A program made the translations under genes and the position numbers. From CBEULR01 sp965544035 (GTDB lineage Bacteria; Bacillota; Desulfotomaculia; Desulfotomaculales; Desulforudaceae): a DNA stretch of 64,000 bases. This document shows positions 16,824 to 25,939 of the stretch, in pieces (positions within the stretch are counted from its first letter, which is position 1; every line of letters starts with the position of its first letter). The notes under the pieces were generated by a model that worked only from the letters and a program-made list of their open reading frames with translations, was not told where the DNA came from and did no database searches. The stretch lies in assembly GCA_965544035.1 (NCBI GenBank), contig CBEULR010000010.1, positions 38,812-102,811 of the forward strand, in the 5' to 3' direction.

Positions 16824-17876
16824 TCAGGCTTTAAGAGCCTTTGCTATCGTTTCCCACTTGCAGTAACGCTCGATGTTGTCCAGTGCCAGTTCTATCGCCC
16901 TGCTGTCCTGCGGTCTGATTCTGCGCGTCACCTCAGAAATCTTTTCAACCGTGGTCACTGTATCGTAATGCACCAGGATAATCGGCACACCCTTTTCCTC
17001 GGCCCGTGTGATTACATTGATGTGCGGATAAAGGCCCCCGGTCAGGATCAGGACCGAAGTGCTGGTTTCCAGCGCCGCCATGGCGTAATCCGAACGGTCG
17101 CCGCCGATGATTACCGCCTTGTTCAAAGCCCGCCGAAGATTATCGAGCGCGCTCTCAATGGTCATCGCCCCGATCAGCACATCCTCAACCAGCAAGTCCA
17201 GGCGGTCTTCCCCGGTCAGCACCTCCCCGCCGAGCACGGCTTGGTATTCAGCAACGGTCGGAGAGTATATCTCGCGCCGGCTGGGAATCGCACCAAGAAA
17301 ATCGTAGCCGAAAGCGGATAGAATGTTGGCATACACTTCGGTCTTGCCCAGCATCTGACGCGGGACGTTGTTGAATACCGTGCCGACAACCCTGACTCCG
17401 CTGTTCTCCGCATATCGGTTGAAGAACAGAACCTCATCGAAGTCAAAGTCGTTGGAAACCTGCATCGTGCACAGTACACCGGCGTCGAGCTCTTTTGCAA
17501 TACTGATTGCATCAAGCCCGAAACTGGCCATCACCCACGGAAAACTCGTCCCGTCGATGATCACCGCGCTGTACTTCTCGGCAATCCGGGCATAGCAATC
17601 CATAACACGTTCCCGGCATTTGGCGGGATCTTTGTGGCCTGAAATATAGAAGTTGCCGATGGTATACGGCACGATGACGTTCAGGTCCTCTTCCATACCC
17701 AGAACCTTCTGCATCAACACTCCGTCGTCGTCATGCCGGCTGAGGACGCCCTGCGTTGTTCCAACCGGTTTATAGTATCCGGGATTGTGGCCCTCCTTTT
17801 TCAGCTTAAGCGCCAATCCCAGGGCCACCGCCGTCTTCCCGCTACCCGGTGTACCAATTAAGTAGAGGCTCTTCAT
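16824..17876 (-). CDS. BioD-like P-loop plus DRTGG domain protein (COG0857)
   Basis: 350 residues. The N-terminal half is a BioD-like P-loop domain: Walker A GTPGSGKTAVALG at 8-20, AVIIDG at about 104. The C-terminal half is a DRTGG domain (about 215-320, EDVLIGAM to ALETSTSVLILTGG). The same two domains form the N terminus of long phosphotransacetylases, but the catalytic Pta domain is absent here. It starts 12 bases after the acyl-CoA synthetase gene and is likely co-transcribed with it, so a regulatory role in acetyl-CoA/acetate metabolism is plausible but unproven. Confidence 0.8.
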   Translation of the reverse strand: MKSLYLIGTPGSGKTAVALGLALKLKKEGHNPGYYKPVGTTQGVLSRHDDDGVLMQKVLGMEEDLNVIVPYTIGNFYISGHKDPAKCRERVMDCYARIAEKYSAVIIDGTSFPWVMASFGLDAISIAKELDAGVLCTMQVSNDFDFDEVLFFNRYAENSGVRVVGTVFNNVPRQMLGKTEVYANILSAFGYDFLGAIPSRREIYSPTVAEYQAVLGGEVLTGEDRLDLLVEDVLIGAMTIESALDNLRRALNKAVIIGGDRSDYAMAALETSTSVLILTGGLYPHINVITRAEEKGVPIILVHYDTVTTVEKISEVTRRIRPQDSRAIELALDNIERYCKWETIAKALKA

Positions 17877-17888
17877 TCTCTACGCACC

Positions 17889-19991
17889 TCACGATATCGT
17901 TATTTTTATATCAAGAGCCCTGGCCCCCGCAGGATAGGCGAAGACAGGGTTGATGTCCATTTCTGTAATCTCCGGAAAATCAAGTACCAGCCGGGTGACC
18001 CGGGCGATCATGTCGATCAAGGCTGGAATGTCCCGTGGCTTCTCCCCGCGGTAGCCCCGGAGCAGCGTATAAGCTTTCGTCTCTGTGATCATTTCCCGGA
18101 TCTCCGATAGCGTCAACACCCGCGCCAGCCGGAATGACACATCTTTCAGGAGGTTTACATATATCCCCCCGAGTCCGAACCCGATCAGAGGACCGAAGTG
18201 AACGTCCCTCGACATCCCGATAATTACCTCGGTGCCCTTGGGCGACATCTTTTGGACATCAATGCCATGCGGCACGATCTGCGGCAGTGAGCGCTGCACG
18301 TTGGACATTACCGCCCAGAAGCCGGCCATCACCTCGCCCGGAGTTTCCAGGCCCATCCGCACACCGCCGATATCGGTCTTGTGCACAATCTTAGGTGATG
18401 CCACTTTAAGTACCACCGGATAGCCCAGTTCTTCAGCAATCGCCACCGCCTCTTCGGCCCGCGTGGCCAGACGGGTAGCCGCCACCGGAATACCGTAGGC
18501 CTCGGCCACTCTTGCCGCTTCACTGCCAAGCAGAACAACGCGGCCGTCAGCCCTGACCTCCTCGAACACCTGCCGTACGACATCAGGGTCGAGTCCCTCG
18601 AACTCGGGCAAAGGCTCGGTTTCCTTCCCGTCCCTGATCGAACTGTATCTGGCCATACCGCCCATCGCAGAAACGGCAACCTCCGGAAACACGAATGACG
18701 GGATCCCCTCTTCCGTAAGCACCTTTACACCGGGCTCCAGGGTAGGCCCGCCCATGTAAACACCAAACAACGGCTTGTCCGGATGGCTCTTATGCACCTC
18801 GGCGATGGCCCGCGCCGTCTCGACCGGTTCTGATGTCGCCGTGGGACAAAGCAGGACAATCGCCGCATCCACATAGGGATCATCCAGCACCTTTTCCAGC
18901 GCAAAGCCGTAGCGGTCATGCCGGGCGTCACCCAGCACATCCACCGGATTGTATATGTTGGCCTCGCGGGGAAGATTGCTCCCGAGCACATCCAGTGTAT
19001 CCTTGCTGAAGCGTGCCATTTCCAAACCGCAGACCTCAGCGGTGTCGGTCGCCACAATTCCCGGTCCGCCTGCATTGGTGATTATCGCCACTCTATTTCC
19101 CGGCGGGATCGGCTGGCCGGCAAATGCCGCCGCCAAGTCGAACAGCTCGGCCATACTTCGTGCTCTAATCACCCCGGTCTGACGAAACGCCGTTTCATAG
19201 GCCAAATCGCTTCCCGCCAAAGCGCCCGTATGCGAGGAGGCCGCCTGTGCGCCGGCTTGACTTCGTCCGGATTTCAGAACGATCACCGGTTTCTTCTTGG
19301 AAGCCTCCTGCGCAACCCGCAGAAACTTTTCACCATCAGAAACGTCTTCCAAATAGCACAGAACAACCCTGGTATCCGGATCGTCAGCCGCATCCTGGAT
19401 AAAGTCGGCTTCATCCAAATCGGCCTTATTGCCAAGGCTGACGAATTTGCTGAATCCCAGCCCGCTTTGGTGGCTCCAGTCTAGAATTGCCACCAGCATG
19501 GCGCCGCTTTGGGAGATGAACGCGATTTCTCCGCGCTTTGGGAAACCGGCGGAGAAAGAAGCGTTGAACGGGCTGTGGGTATCGATCACCCCGACACAGT
19601 TCGGTCCCAAGATACGCATGCCGTATTTCCGCCCGAGCGCGGTAAGCTCCTTTTCACGGGCAAGCCCCTCGGTTCCGGTTTCCTTAAAACCCGCACTAAT
19701 CACAACCGCACCCTTAACCCCGGCCTCTCCACATGATTTGATTACCGGAAGTACGGCTTTAGCCGGAACAGCCACCACCGCGAGTTCGACACCGTCGGGT
19801 ACGGCCTCTACCGAAGGGTAGGCGGGCAGACCTTCAATCTCCGACTCTTTAGGGTTGATAGGATAAACCTTCCCCTTGAAACCATGTTCAACGATATTAC
19901 GAAGAATAATATTGCCGATCTTCCCCCGCGTTTTTGACGCGCCTACTATCGCCACCGAACGCGGATTGAAGAAGGATGTCAGACGACCCAA
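17889..19991 (-). CDS. ADP-forming acetate/acyl-CoA ligase, alpha-beta fusion
   Basis: About 700 residues. Catalyses acyl-CoA + ADP + Pi to acid + ATP + CoA, conserving energy when acetyl-CoA is released as acetate. Order: CoA-binding domain (FFNPRSVAIVGAS), succinyl-CoA-ligase-like domain with the phosphohistidine in SHTGALAGSD (about 255), then a C-terminal ATP-grasp beta domain (GYPVVLKVASPKIVHKTD, about 525-545). Both halves are fused as in many anaerobes. TTG 19991 has GAGG nine bases upstream; the GTG at 20000 directly abuts it. This enzyme would replace the Pta-AckA route downstream of the Wood-Ljungdahl pathway. Confidence 0.88.
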   Translation of the reverse strand: MGRLTSFFNPRSVAIVGASKTRGKIGNIILRNIVEHGFKGKVYPINPKESEIEGLPAYPSVEAVPDGVELAVVAVPAKAVLPVIKSCGEAGVKGAVVISAGFKETGTEGLAREKELTALGRKYGMRILGPNCVGVIDTHSPFNASFSAGFPKRGEIAFISQSGAMLVAILDWSHQSGLGFSKFVSLGNKADLDEADFIQDAADDPDTRVVLCYLEDVSDGEKFLRVAQEASKKKPVIVLKSGRSQAGAQAASSHTGALAGSDLAYETAFRQTGVIRARSMAELFDLAAAFAGQPIPPGNRVAIITNAGGPGIVATDTAEVCGLEMARFSKDTLDVLGSNLPREANIYNPVDVLGDARHDRYGFALEKVLDDPYVDAAIVLLCPTATSEPVETARAIAEVHKSHPDKPLFGVYMGGPTLEPGVKVLTEEGIPSFVFPEVAVSAMGGMARYSSIRDGKETEPLPEFEGLDPDVVRQVFEEVRADGRVVLLGSEAARVAEAYGIPVAATRLATRAEEAVAIAEELGYPVVLKVASPKIVHKTDIGGVRMGLETPGEVMAGFWAVMSNVQRSLPQIVPHGIDVQKMSPKGTEVIIGMSRDVHFGPLIGFGLGGIYVNLLKDVSFRLARVLTLSEIREMITETKAYTLLRGYRGEKPRDIPALIDMIARVTRLVLDFPEITEMDINPVFAYPAGARALDIKITIS

Positions 19992-20093
19992 GCACGTCAC
20001 CCTCTTATATAGTCTACAAAATATCCTGTTCGATCCCCTATGATTTTATCACTGATTCGCCGAAGGATCGGAAAATCCTGTCTCTTCCAAGGA

Positions 20094-20117
20094 AAAAAGC
20101 GCCAAGAGGCGCTTTTT
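20094..20117. terminator. Bidirectional terminator
   Basis: Ten-base-pair stem AAAAAGCGCC/GGCGCTTTTT with loop AAGA, T tract on both strands. It ends the sleB transcript on the minus strand. Confidence 0.8.
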
Positions 20118-20142
20118 GCAGATAGCGTTCACCAACAGGCAC

Positions 20143-20775
20143 TCAAGCTTTAGTTGCAAAAACATGGTTTCCGATTTCAGTGACTACCGGCAGCGTTCTG
20201 ATCCAATTATCGTCGGCTTTTGCCGGATTGTAAAAAAACAGCGCTCCGTTGGTCGGATCCTCACCCATCAGGGCAAGACGAGCCGCCTCATATGACGCCT
20301 CATCGGGTTCAAGATTGATCGAACCGTCGGCAACCGGCGAGAACTGGTAAACATTGTTACATGTTCTTTGGTATACGATCTCCTGCAAGGTGGACGGAAA
20401 GTCGGGGCTTGCCAACCTGTTAAGGATAACGGCCCCCACGGCCACCTTGCCCATAAACGTCTCACCGCGGGCTTCAGCGTGAATGATCTGCGCTAGAAGG
20501 TGCAGATCTTCGGGGGTTACGTTGCCGCGCACAAGACTCAACTGATCAGGGATAATCAGCACCTGGCCCGGGAATATCAGTGAACTTCCCAGTGCATTGG
20601 CCACCGTAAGGGCGCCCACCGATACCCCATACCGCCGGGCGATCTCATACAAGGTGTCTCCTTCGTTAACGGTGTAGTATGCCGACTGCCCCCCATAAGC
20701 TGCTCCGGTACCGATCGCCAGACTTAAACAGAATACGATCAGAACGGCCCAAATGGTTACAGTTGCTGGCTTCAT
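20143..20775 (-). CDS. sleB: LysM plus cell wall hydrolase (SleB family)
   Basis: 210 residues. Signal peptide at 1-28 (hydrophobic stretch then GAAYGGQ), one LysM peptidoglycan-binding motif (33-77, YYTVNEGDTLYEIARRYGVS) and a C-terminal Hydrolase_2 domain (about 95-205, AQIIHAEARGETFMGKVAVG), with the catalytic glutamate expected in HAEARGE. SleB enzymes cut spore cortex peptidoglycan during germination, but the same domain also occurs in vegetative hydrolases. AAGGAGG precedes the ATG. It is monocistronic with its own terminator. Confidence 0.85.
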   Translation of the reverse strand: MKPATVTIWAVLIVFCLSLAIGTGAAYGGQSAYYTVNEGDTLYEIARRYGVSVGALTVANALGSSLIFPGQVLIIPDQLSLVRGNVTPEDLHLLAQIIHAEARGETFMGKVAVGAVILNRLASPDFPSTLQEIVYQRTCNNVYQFSPVADGSINLEPDEASYEAARLALMGEDPTNGALFFYNPAKADDNWIRTLPVVTEIGNHVFATKA

Positions 20776-20852
20776 TGTCTCCTCCTTCCGCCAGACACTA
20801 TTGTGGCTGGACGGAAAGGACTTTATTCAACAAAGCCGTTTTGAGACTCGTA

Positions 20853-21590
20853 TTACGCTCGTCGGCAGCGCTCCCTTTCAATCCGCCTGAGAATTCTGAT
20901 GTCGGTATCCACCGAGAGGTGGCACAGCCGACACATTTCCAGAAGCCTGGATACCGTCCTCTCTCCAAGGAGCTCATAGAGTTCCCGGGTATCAACAATG
21001 TTGGTCGTTACGATGACCGGCAATTGCCGGTTCATGCGGTAATTGATCAGAGAATAAATCTTCTGCCGCGACCACTCGGTATACTGGTGCGCACCGAGAT
21101 CATCAAGCACCAGCACTGGGACGTCACGCGCCTCGTCCATAATATCCCTTTCGCTTACGCCGTTTCCATGCGCATCGTAAGATGATCTGATATGATCGAG
21201 AAAATCGGGGACAATCAGGAACAAAACCCGGTGTCCATTGTCGAGCAGGCGATTGGCGATACAACAGGCCAGATAGGTCTTGCCGCTTCCGACCTTGCCC
21301 TGTATCAACAGCCCTTCCGCACAGGTGCCTTTCTCTACCTGCCCACAAAAATCCAGGGCGGCGTGATAAGCCCGCCTCGCACCATCCAGATGCGACCGAT
21401 CGGCGGCGGAAGTGTCGGATGAATAGTATTCGAAAGAGAAATCCTGGAAGGTGAAGGTTCGCATACGCGGTGTCAGATTCGCGGACTCAACCCGCTTTTC
21501 CAGCAGGCGCTGCTTCATACAAGGACACGGTTTGGCTTCTTCGTTTTCCAGAATAAACCCGGAATCGTTGCATATCACGCATTTGGCCAT
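20853..21590 (-). CDS. DnaC/DnaI-like helicase loader ATPase
   Basis: 245 residues. An N-terminal zinc-binding knuckle (C4, C7, C22, C24) is followed by an AAA+ domain: Walker A GKVGSGKTYL (about 97-106), Walker B VLVLDDLGA (about 155), sensor TTN (about 187) and arginine finger region SRLLEMC. Such proteins load replicative helicase. It follows the DnaD-like gene by 13 bases, the pair standing in for the dnaD/dnaI/dnaB set of Bacillus. Confidence 0.85.
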   Translation of the reverse strand: MAKCVICNDSGFILENEEAKPCPCMKQRLLEKRVESANLTPRMRTFTFQDFSFEYYSSDTSAADRSHLDGARRAYHAALDFCGQVEKGTCAEGLLIQGKVGSGKTYLACCIANRLLDNGHRVLFLIVPDFLDHIRSSYDAHGNGVSERDIMDEARDVPVLVLDDLGAHQYTEWSRQKIYSLINYRMNRQLPVIVTTNIVDTRELYELLGERTVSRLLEMCRLCHLSVDTDIRILRRIERERCRRA

Positions 21591-21603
21591 TTCCCAGCGT
21601 CCC

Positions 21604-22404
21604 TCAGCTTATGTAAAGTGTCTTAATCAGGGCAATTTCCTTTTCACGTTCACTGTTATCGGCGACGGCCTTACGCGCCGTCTTCCTGGTTCGGCGCTCC
21701 TGGAAACGCTTTTCATACTCTTTCACGGCATTCAGAGTTGTCAACCCGTTCTTTCGCCACTCCCGAATAATACTGTCGATGTATCTAAAGTTAAGCTTTC
21801 CCAGCAGCACCGCCCGTTTGAGTGCTTCCCTTGTCAATGCGTGCCCCACCTCGTCCCCCCAACGGCTAATCTGTTCAGCCTCGATCGGCGAGATGGGACG
21901 ACCGAATTCACCGGCAAACTCTTCAAAGAGTCTGCCCAGTTCCCGGTCCTCGAGTTTAGAGTGGCCCAACTCAAGTACAGCCTGCGTACGTTCGATTTCA
22001 CTCACCTTGCTGCACGCCCAGAGTTCCGACAGTTTCTCAAAGAGGGGCTCAAAGTCATAACCTTCGGCAATGACACCGGTGTCCTCCAGATAGTAATGAG
22101 TGACCCCAAGCACAGCCTTTTCACGGAGTCCGGCCAGATCCCGCTCGGCCTGCTCGACCCCCCCTGAGAGGCATTCCCCGAGAACATCCAGGGAAGGAAA
22201 CAGGTTTTTCTCCTGTACGCGTATTCGCAGCAGGTGAATCAGGAGCATTACTTCCGATTCTGTAAGCCCCATTCTAGGATAAAACTGAAGCAGCAGGTTC
22301 GGGATAAATGTTACCCCGTGTACGAAAAGATCGGTGCCGAAAGCAGCGGTGATGTTGCCTTCGTACTTCTTAAGCGGTGCCCCGCCATTTGCCCCGTCAA
22401 TCAA
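21604..22404 (-). CDS. DnaD domain primosomal protein
   Basis: About 266 residues if the TTG at 22404 is used (GGGGGG eight bases upstream). An ATG at 22503 would add 33 residues that look unlike the family. Residues 15-110 resemble a winged-helix DnaD N domain (NLLLQFYPRMGLTESEVMLLIHLLR, in part). Residues about 165-230 match the DnaD C domain (LFEEFAGEFGRPISPIEAEQI, then IDSIIREWRKNGL). The basic tail (RFQERRTRKTARK) may touch DNA. It should act with the adjacent DnaC-like ATPase in helicase loading. Confidence 0.8.
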   Translation of the reverse strand: MIDGANGGAPLKKYEGNITAAFGTDLFVHGVTFIPNLLLQFYPRMGLTESEVMLLIHLLRIRVQEKNLFPSLDVLGECLSGGVEQAERDLAGLREKAVLGVTHYYLEDTGVIAEGYDFEPLFEKLSELWACSKVSEIERTQAVLELGHSKLEDRELGRLFEEFAGEFGRPISPIEAEQISRWGDEVGHALTREALKRAVLLGKLNFRYIDSIIREWRKNGLTTLNAVKEYEKRFQERRTRKTARKAVADNSEREKEIALIKTLYIS

Positions 22405-22543
22405 GGAAGTCGCCCCCCGAGACCTATTGTACGCGCCATGTGGAAGCCTTGTCCAACAGCAAAAGCACCCTTTCCCGAAAAGTAGCTTAGCCTTCCTCTC
22501 CATTATCCTTCAGGACGGTGTCTCTGAAACGTATTGCATCTCA

Positions 22544-22825
22544 TTACCGGTGCTCCAAGGAATAGTCCACTACGGTGAGCAGACTCTGCGCCTCAATGAA
22601 GCGGAGTACCTCAAGCAGCATCTCGTCTGCGTGCGCTCGGCTGTTGCTGATGGCCGCAATTCCGATTTCCGCCCGCTGCCAGAGATCGGATTTGCCTATT
22701 TCCGCCACCGACACGTTGTAGCGCTGCCGGAGGCGGGTGATGAGACTTTTCAAAACCCTTCTCCGGTCCTTTAGAGACTGCGCGTCGGCCAGGTACAGGT
22801 CGACTGCCAGAACTCCCAAGTGCAA
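22544..22825 (-). CDS. DUF503 family protein (YlxP-like)
   Basis: 93 residues from a TTG at 22825 with AGGTGG nine bases upstream. The family signature is complete: LGVLAVDLYL, then SLKDRRRVLKSLITRLRQRYNVSVAEIG, then LWQRAEIGIAAISNSRAHADEML (each in part). The fold is a small ferredoxin-like alpha/beta protein. Relatives sit near rbfA/nusA in Firmicutes; the function is not established. Confidence 0.85.
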   Translation of the reverse strand: MHLGVLAVDLYLADAQSLKDRRRVLKSLITRLRQRYNVSVAEIGKSDLWQRAEIGIAAISNSRAHADEMLLEVLRFIEAQSLLTVVDYSLEHR

Positions 22826-22921
22826 ATAACCACCCCACCTATTCAACTGTTCAATTGTGATATAATTTTACCGACTATGCACCTGATCGGAATGCCATTC
22901 CCTGATAGAAGGTGAACTCGA

Positions 22922-23401
22922 ATGTCCGCTGTTTATCTCGCAATCGCCATCCTGTTCTTTGCCGTCGGATTCGTCGGCATCCTGCTGCCCGTCATTCCGG
23001 GCATAGGCCTTATATGGTTGGGAATGTTGGTATACGGGTTTCTAACCGGATTTGAGGATCTTTCGGTCGGGTTTCTTGCCGGACAGGCATCAGGTGTGGG
23101 ATTGGCGTTTCTGGTCGACTACGCGGCCAACATCTGGGGAGTGAAGCGGTACGGAGGTTCCCGTCCGGCCGTTTGGGGAAGCATCTTGGGTCTCCTCGGC
23201 GGGATGCTTCTCTTCGGCCCCCTCGGTGTAATCATCGGTCCTTTCGCCGGAGCTCTGGCCGGTGAACTGATCACCGGCAGTCCAATTTCCCGCGCCGCCC
23301 GCTCAGGAATCGGTACGCTCGTCGGTTTCTTGGGTGGAACTCTGCTGAAGTTCATCATCGCCGTGGTAATGGTCGTGTGGTTCTTCACCGTCATCCTTTA
23401 A
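22922..23401 (+). CDS. DUF456 membrane protein
   Basis: 159 residues, almost entirely hydrophobic, with about four to five membrane segments (4-22, 24-42, 84-100, 103-120, 138-158). The glycine-rich PVIPGIGLIWLGM and FGPLGVIIGPFAGALAGEL segments are typical of DUF456. Function unknown. AGAAGGTGA precedes the ATG, and a TATAAT at 22861-22866 could serve as -10 though no good -35 is visible. It is convergent with the activase gene (four bases apart). Confidence 0.85.
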   Translation: MSAVYLAIAILFFAVGFVGILLPVIPGIGLIWLGMLVYGFLTGFEDLSVGFLAGQASGVGLAFLVDYAANIWGVKRYGGSRPAVWGSILGLLGGMLLFGPLGVIIGPFAGALAGELITGSPISRAARSGIGTLVGFLGGTLLKFIIAVVMVVWFFTVIL

Positions 23402-23405
23402 CAGC

Positions 23406-24194
23406 TTACCGCCCCGTCCTTCGGGCCGTCTTTGATTCCGCGATAAGGGCCGCCCCTAATGCGCCCGCAATCTGCGGCTCGTCCGGGATGCGCAGTTTGG
23501 TACCTAAACGACTTTCGAGCGCTTGAACCACACCCTTGTTCTTGGCCACACCACCGGTCATGGTAACCGGCGGGACAAGTCCGATCCGCTTCGCCATACT
23601 CAGCACCCGGTCGGCGACCGAATTCAGGATTCCGCGCGCGATTTCCGGGCGTGCAACACCCTGACCGATTAAGGACACGACCTCCGATTCCGCAAACACA
23701 GTGCACACACTGCTCACCGGAGCAGCCCGTTCAGCTCTCGCCGCCAAATCACTCAGCTCTTCCACTTCCACTTCGAGCGCGCGAGCCATCACTTCCAAAA
23801 ATCGTCCTGTGCCGGCCGCACACTTATCGTTCATCGCGAAATCGACGACCATTCCCTGGTCATCGAGACGAATCGCCTTGCTGTCCTGCCCGCCGACATC
23901 GATAATCGTGCGCGTGTCGGGGAAAAAGTAAAGGGCGCCGCGGGCATGGCAGGTGATTTCGGTCACCTGAAGATCCGCAAACGGCAAGTTTGTACGTCCG
24001 TAACCGGTGGCAACCGTAAAAGCGATTTCTTCCTGTCGGCGTCCGGCAGACGACAGCGCCTGATCAAGCGCCTTCCGGGCCGCCTTGCGGCTGTCCGCTC
24101 CGGTTAACAGCACTGAGTACGAAAGAATCCGACCGTCTTTCACCAACACGGCCTCTGTCGACAAAGACCCGATATCAACACCCGCTGCAATCAT
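23406..24194 (-). CDS. 2-hydroxyacyl-CoA dehydratase-type activase (BcrAD/BadFG/HgdC family)
   Basis: 262 residues, the size of HgdC-like activases. These ASKHA-fold, ATP-driven proteins inject one electron at very low potential into an FeS partner. VDIGSLSTEAVLV (6-18) is the phosphate-1 loop, and DVGGQDSK (99-106) the second. C125 (NDKCAAGTG) and C164 (SSVCTVF) are the ligands of the [4Fe-4S] cluster shared between two subunits. No dehydratase subunits are adjacent, so the partner lies elsewhere. A methyltransferase gene lies upstream, 50 bases away. Confidence 0.88.
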   Translation of the reverse strand: MIAAGVDIGSLSTEAVLVKDGRILSYSVLLTGADSRKAARKALDQALSSAGRRQEEIAFTVATGYGRTNLPFADLQVTEITCHARGALYFFPDTRTIIDVGGQDSKAIRLDDQGMVVDFAMNDKCAAGTGRFLEVMARALEVEVEELSDLAARAERAAPVSSVCTVFAESEVVSLIGQGVARPEIARGILNSVADRVLSMAKRIGLVPPVTMTGGVAKNKGVVQALESRLGTKLRIPDEPQIAGALGAALIAESKTARRTGR

Positions 24195-24243
24195 GCTTAC
24201 CGAATCATCTCCGATGAAAAGTATCCCGCCTTGTGATATTCAA

Positions 24244-25179
24244 CTACTTCTTGTGAGCCACAATCAACTGTCGCTCATCGATATTTATGATTTCCGGCGT
24301 GCCAAACCCCGCAGAAGCGAGCCATTCCAAATACTCGTCCCGCGTCCAGACACCGCCCGACTGAGTACTCATTAGCATATTAATCGCCATATAGGGCGCA
24401 CGCGCACTCATTCCCCGTACAAAGTCAAGAATCGCCAGTCGCCCGCCGGGTCTGAGCACACGGCCGCACCGTGCAATCAGCTTCTTATTCTCTTCCCGTC
24501 CATAAATGTGACTGATGTTGCCAAGAAACACCAAATGGAAGGGGCCGTCCGGAAGTCCCTGATTAAAATCGCCCGGCACCATCTTGATCGGCAAGTCCTC
24601 CGGAATCTGCGGCCGCATAAACTCTACGACTTCGGGCGTATCAAGGACGGTTGTCTCGGCCCCTTCACGGGCGAAAACTGCGGCATAATTCAGCGGCCCC
24701 CCGCCAACGTCGAGCATGCTGATCGGAAGCGTCATCCCCTCCAGGCTGGCCCGGACCACTTTCGGAGCGATTTCTCGCGCGTAAATCCGCATCGATTCCA
24801 TAAAGGAACTCAAATGTTTGGTCCCCTTCTCACGCCGCGGAGGGGAGCCGGAGCGGACCGTTTCAGGAATCTGCAGCCACTTCTGAATTCTGTTGTAAAC
24901 GTGCATGAAGGAAAAACCCGTGTACCGGACACTCTCCGTATCGTATAAGACTTCCCGGGCATCCTCGGTCAGCCTGATATTATCACCATAGTGCAGATAA
25001 CCATAGCCCTCAAGGGCGTAGACCAGCGCGTCAAGCGCCCGCTGATCGGCCTTCAGCTCAGCAGCCAAATCGGCCAAAGACAACTCCCTGTTCTTAAGGG
25101 CGTCGAACAATCCGAGCCTAACCGCGCCCCCAACTACCAACAACTCATCAGGCAGTTCCAGCGCGTCCGGATTGGGCAC
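24244..25179 (-). CDS. SAM-dependent O-methyltransferase-like protein
   Basis: About 311 residues. The N-terminal 90 residues form a dimerisation winged helix typical of O-methyltransferases (DALKNRELSLADLAAEL). The SAM site is MLDVGGGPLNYAAVFA at about 155-170, with the acidic residue in TTVLDTPEVV and LVFLGNISHIY further on; RCGRVLRPGGRLAILDFV (in part) closes the Rossmann fold. GTG 25179 has GGAGGTG seven bases upstream; ATG 25185 is an alternative. Substrate unknown. Corrinoid-independent methyltransferases of this shape are common in these anaerobes. Confidence 0.78.
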   Translation of the reverse strand: MPNPDALELPDELLVVGGAVRLGLFDALKNRELSLADLAAELKADQRALDALVYALEGYGYLHYGDNIRLTEDAREVLYDTESVRYTGFSFMHVYNRIQKWLQIPETVRSGSPPRREKGTKHLSSFMESMRIYAREIAPKVVRASLEGMTLPISMLDVGGGPLNYAAVFAREGAETTVLDTPEVVEFMRPQIPEDLPIKMVPGDFNQGLPDGPFHLVFLGNISHIYGREENKKLIARCGRVLRPGGRLAILDFVRGMSARAPYMAINMLMSTQSGGVWTRDEYLEWLASAGFGTPEIINIDERQLIVAHKK

Positions 25180-25280
25180 ACGCATCACCTCCAAACCGAT
25201 GAGTATTATTTCTTCGACGAAAGCCGCGGCTGCGCTCTCGGTATTACAAACACTTGCCTCCCGTTGTAGAAGCTCGTTCG

Positions 25281-25829
25281 TTAGAGGACCGCTTCTTTCA
25301 TCTCGTCTCTTTTCGATACTACCGCCAGGCCGCGCTCCAGCGCTGCCTGCTTAAAGCCGTCGTTTTTACGGATCAGCGTCAGAATGGTTTGCTTCCCTGC
25401 CGTCGTAGTCACCGCCTCGCGAAGGGTGAGGCCCTTCAGCTCCGTAAGAGGTTCATCGAGATCACCGGCTGCATAGTAACGGTACAGTACTCGTTCATCA
25501 ATTTCGGTGAACACCTCTTGGTCCAGCTCCTCTCCCCCGGACATGAGTCGTTCCAGGAAGCAAAGCAGACCTTCCACGTCCTCCGCATCCGGGTCCCCGA
25601 CCGCAACGGCCACAAACTCGCTGAGATAGTCATAGGCATCCTCAACCATCCCCTGATGCATGCACAGCATGCCCAAGCCGTACCAGGCGTCCGCATTGCC
25701 TTCATCCAATTCCGCAATCCGGCGGAAGACTCTTTCCATTCCCTTCGTATCCTCACACAGACAAGCGAATCGCAACTCATCGGCCAACAAGGGCACACTG
25801 TTTCCTTCATCGTTGCAGGCAGGTCCCAT
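25281..25829 (-). CDS. TPR-like protein of unknown function
   Basis: 182 residues, acidic, no signal peptide. Residues 30-70 (MERVFRRIAELDEGNADAWYG, then LGMLCMHQGMVEDAYDYLSEF, each in part) read as a pair of tetratricopeptide-like helices. The rest is helical with no recognised domain. ATG with AAAGGTTGG upstream. It stands alone between the methyltransferase and the CapA gene on the other strand. Confidence 0.6.
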   Translation of the reverse strand: MGPACNDEGNSVPLLADELRFACLCEDTKGMERVFRRIAELDEGNADAWYGLGMLCMHQGMVEDAYDYLSEFVAVAVGDPDAEDVEGLLCFLERLMSGGEELDQEVFTEIDERVLYRYYAAGDLDEPLTELKGLTLREAVTTTAGKQTILTLIRKNDGFKQAALERGLAVVSKRDEMKEAVL

Positions 25830-25939
25830 AGACCATCCAACCTTTCACGCTCTTTTTTCGCGGCGGCGCCACGATTATCCTTCCCGTGAAGGGAATCCCA
25901 ACCCGGGCATTGAATCCCTATATTTGGTGGTGATAAAAT

